From DATNNN01 sp035601815 (GTDB lineage: Bacteria; Pseudomonadota; Alphaproteobacteria; Rhizobiales; Xanthobacteraceae): a DNA stretch of 7,978 nucleotides. A program made the translations under genes and the position numbers. The notes under the pieces were generated by a model, which was not told where the DNA came from, did not search any database, and saw only the letters and a program-made list of their open reading frames with translations. The stretch's first letter is position 1. Every line of letters starts with the position of its first letter. Where the stretch lies: positions 1 to 7,978 of the forward strand of contig DATNNN010000015.1 in the NCBI GenBank assembly GCA_035601815.1, read 5' to 3'. Below are positions 7,076 through 7,978 of this stretch, piece after piece.

Positions 7076-7609
7076 ATGCGCAGAATCCTGTTCGAAAGCC
7101 TGGCGCGGCGTCCGCTGACGGAAGCGCCGCCCGCTGCCGATGAAGCGGCGCTCGCCGAGCTCGCGGCCAAGCTCGACCGCGCGGCGAAGCGCCGGCTCGG
7201 CCGCTCGCTGTCGATCCGCGAAGTCGACGCCGGGTCGTGCAACGGCTGCGAGCTCGAGATCCACGCGCTCAACAATGCTTTCTACGATCTGGAGCGTTTC
7301 GGTCTGCGCTTCGTCGCCTCGCCGCGCCATGCCGACGTGCTCATGGTGACGGGCCCCGTGACCAAGAACATGCGCGAGGCGCTGGAGCGCACGTGGCGGG
7401 CGACGCCCGATCCGAAATGGGTCGTCGCGGTCGGCAACTGCGCGCGCGACGGCGGCATCTTTGCCGGCAGCTACGCGGTGACGGGCGGCGTCTCGCAGGT
7501 GGTGCCCGTCGACCTGCACATTCCCGGCTGCCCGCCGTCACCGGCGCAACTCCTCACCGGCTTGCTGGCGTTGCTGGAACCGGTGGACGCGAAGCCTGCC
7601 GCATCGTGA
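7076..7609 (+). CDS. hyfI: HyfI-like (NuoB/20-kDa family) iron-sulfur small subunit
   Basis: 177 residues, cytoplasmic, in the NuoB/hydrogenase small-subunit family that carries the [4Fe-4S] cluster nearest the large-subunit site. The four ligands appear intact: Cys55 and Cys58 in GSCNGCELE, Cys122 in AVGNCARDGG, and Cys152 in IPGCPPSP. The first pair is CxxC, as in hydrogenases of group 4, not the tandem CC of NuoB. VTGPVTKNM (91-99) is another family signature. The first 40 residues are variable and rich in Ala, Arg and Glu. The ATG lies eight bases after the hyfG stop with AGGG (7066-7069) six bases upstream. It is last in the operon. No 2x[4Fe-4S] ferredoxin-like partner (HyfH/NuoI) lies between it and hyfG or after it, so electrons would have to reach this cluster from an unlinked or soluble donor. 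No signal peptide. Confidence 0.94.
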   Translation: MRRILFESLARRPLTEAPPAADEAALAELAAKLDRAAKRRLGRSLSIREVDAGSCNGCELEIHALNNAFYDLERFGLRFVASPRHADVLMVTGPVTKNMREALERTWRATPDPKWVVAVGNCARDGGIFAGSYAVTGGVSQVVPVDLHIPGCPPSPAQLLTGLLALLEPVDAKPAAS

Positions 7610-7651
7610 TGCCGTGGGTGCACTGCAGCTCATAAGCGCACTTCATCTGGA

Positions 7652-7672
7652 AGCGCCCTAGCGAGCGGCGCT
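7652..7672 (+). terminator. Weak hairpin downstream of the hyf-like operon
   Basis: AGCGCC (7652-7657) and GGCGCT (7667-7672) can form a six-base-pair stem with a nine-base loop, 42 bases after the hyfI stop. There is no T-run after it, so it is not a classical Rho-independent terminator. It could still protect the 3' end or act with Rho. In GC-rich DNA a stem this short may be chance. Confidence 0.25.
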
Positions 7673-7681
7673 CTCCGCAAC

Positions 7682-7710
7682 TTGACCGTTATGAGAGCGA
7701 ACGATACGTT
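7682..7710 (+). promoter_or_regulatory. Candidate sigma70 promoter of the binding-protein gene
   Basis: TTGACC (7682-7687, five of six to consensus) and TACGTT (7705-7710, three of six) are separated by 17 bases. The site opens a distinctly AT-rich stretch that runs to the start codon at 7769, unlike the coding DNA on either side. Transcription would start near 7717, giving a leader of roughly 50 bases. This suggests the binding-protein gene is transcribed separately from the hyf-like operon. Confidence 0.45.
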
Positions 7711-7768
7711 TCCAAAATAATCATACGCTTTTCAACAGCTTAAAAAGAAAACAGCAGGGAGAAACAAT

Positions 7769-7978
7769 ATGCGGAAACACCGGCTAACACTCGCCGCGGC
7801 GCTCACGGCGCTTGCGCTGGGGAGCGGTGTGCAGGCGCAGGAGGCGCCGAAGTCGATCAAGATCGGCTACGTGATCTCGCTGTCGGGCCCGCAGTCGGCG
7901 GGCGCCATGCTCACGACGGTGCCCAACTATCGCCTGTGGGTCGACGACGTGAACAAGGCCGGCGGCCTGATGCTGAAG
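7769..7978 (+). CDS. Periplasmic substrate-binding protein of a branched-chain amino acid type ABC transporter (N-terminal part, cut by window end)
   Basis: Seventy codons, open at the right edge. The first 23 residues form a Sec signal peptide: basic start MRKHR, hydrophobic core LTLAAALTALALG, and a likely cut after VQA (21-23). The mature part begins KSIKIGYVISLSGPQ, the first beta strand and ligand loop of the LivJ/LivK-like Peripla_BP_6 fold. YRLWVDDVNKAGGLMLK follows, matching the first helix and the (D/E)xxNxAGG motif. Such proteins deliver amino acids, amides, urea or aromatic acids to an inner-membrane ABC importer. The ligand cannot be told from this fragment. The ATG is well supported by AGGGAG at 7756-7761, seven bases upstream. 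There is no lipobox cysteine, so it should be soluble in the periplasm. It lies 159 bases after hyfI with its own candidate promoter, so any functional link to that operon is unproven. Confidence 0.88.
   Translation, partial: MRKHRLTLAAALTALALGSGVQAQEAPKSIKIGYVISLSGPQSAGAMLTTVPNYRLWVDDVNKAGGLMLK

Noticed and set aside
634..7541. Long open frames on the minus strand and in other plus frames inside the hyf-like genes
   Set aside because: They are low-complexity Arg/Ala/His-rich translations antisense or out of frame to clearly conserved genes, a standard effect of high GC at third positions.
5562..7609. Reading hyfG-hyfI as an active [NiFe] hydrogenase or formate hydrogenlyase
   Set aside because: Overall similarity suggests it, but the four cysteines needed for NiFe are absent and no formate dehydrogenase, HyfH-type or hyp genes are in view.
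487..7609. Reading the operon as respiratory complex I (nuo)
   Set aside because: The NuoC-NuoD fusion, the HyfE-type subunit, the WDCGY tail of HyfB and the CxxC in the small subunit are hydrogenase-4-type, and NuoA, E, F, G, I and J are missing.
1..7978. CRISPR arrays, insertion sequences or long repeats
   Set aside because: No regularly spaced repeats, transposase-like frames or paired terminal repeats were seen on reading through the window.

Overview
The window is GC-rich (by eye about 65% or more in the genes). Its protein motifs, gene order and tRNA look like a proteobacterium, most likely an alphaproteobacterium of the Hyphomicrobiales (Bradyrhizobium/Rhodopseudomonas-like). That placement is inferred from sequence character and from the type of binding protein at the right edge; no search was possible.

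Layout, all on the + strand. Bases 1-142 hold no convincing gene, only a possible promoter. A complete tRNA-Ser(GGA) with encoded CCA lies at 143-232. After 254 bases containing a good sigma70-like promoter (385-413) and a possible 16-codon leader ORF (440-490), six tightly packed genes run from 487 to 7609. They encode homologues of hydrogenase-4 subunits HyfB, HyfC, HyfE, HyfF, HyfG and HyfI. Junctions overlap by 10 or 4 bases or are 2, 5 and 8 bases apart, so this is very probably one translationally coupled operon. A 159-base, partly AT-rich gap follows, with a weak hairpin and a candidate promoter. The window ends inside a gene for a secreted periplasmic binding protein of a branched-chain amino acid type ABC transporter.

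The six proteins make a membrane arm and a small peripheral arm related to both respiratory complex I and group 4 [NiFe] hydrogenases. HyfB and HyfF are antiporter-like proton channels, HyfC is the NuoH-like connector, HyfE carries the NuoK-like helices, HyfG is a NuoC-NuoD-like fusion, and HyfI is the NuoB-like iron-sulfur subunit. The main point is that the large subunit lacks all four cysteines that bind the NiFe centre (Ser206/Ser209 and Ser466/Gln469 occupy the sites), while the small subunit keeps its four cluster cysteines. The operon also has no ferredoxin-like HyfH or HyfA, no HyfD, no hydrogenase maturation gene and no formate dehydrogenase gene in view. It should therefore not be annotated as a working hydrogenase or formate hydrogenlyase. 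It fits the energy-converting hydrogenase-related (Ehr) class, a redox-driven or redox-sensing ion pump whose electron donor and acceptor cannot be told from this window.
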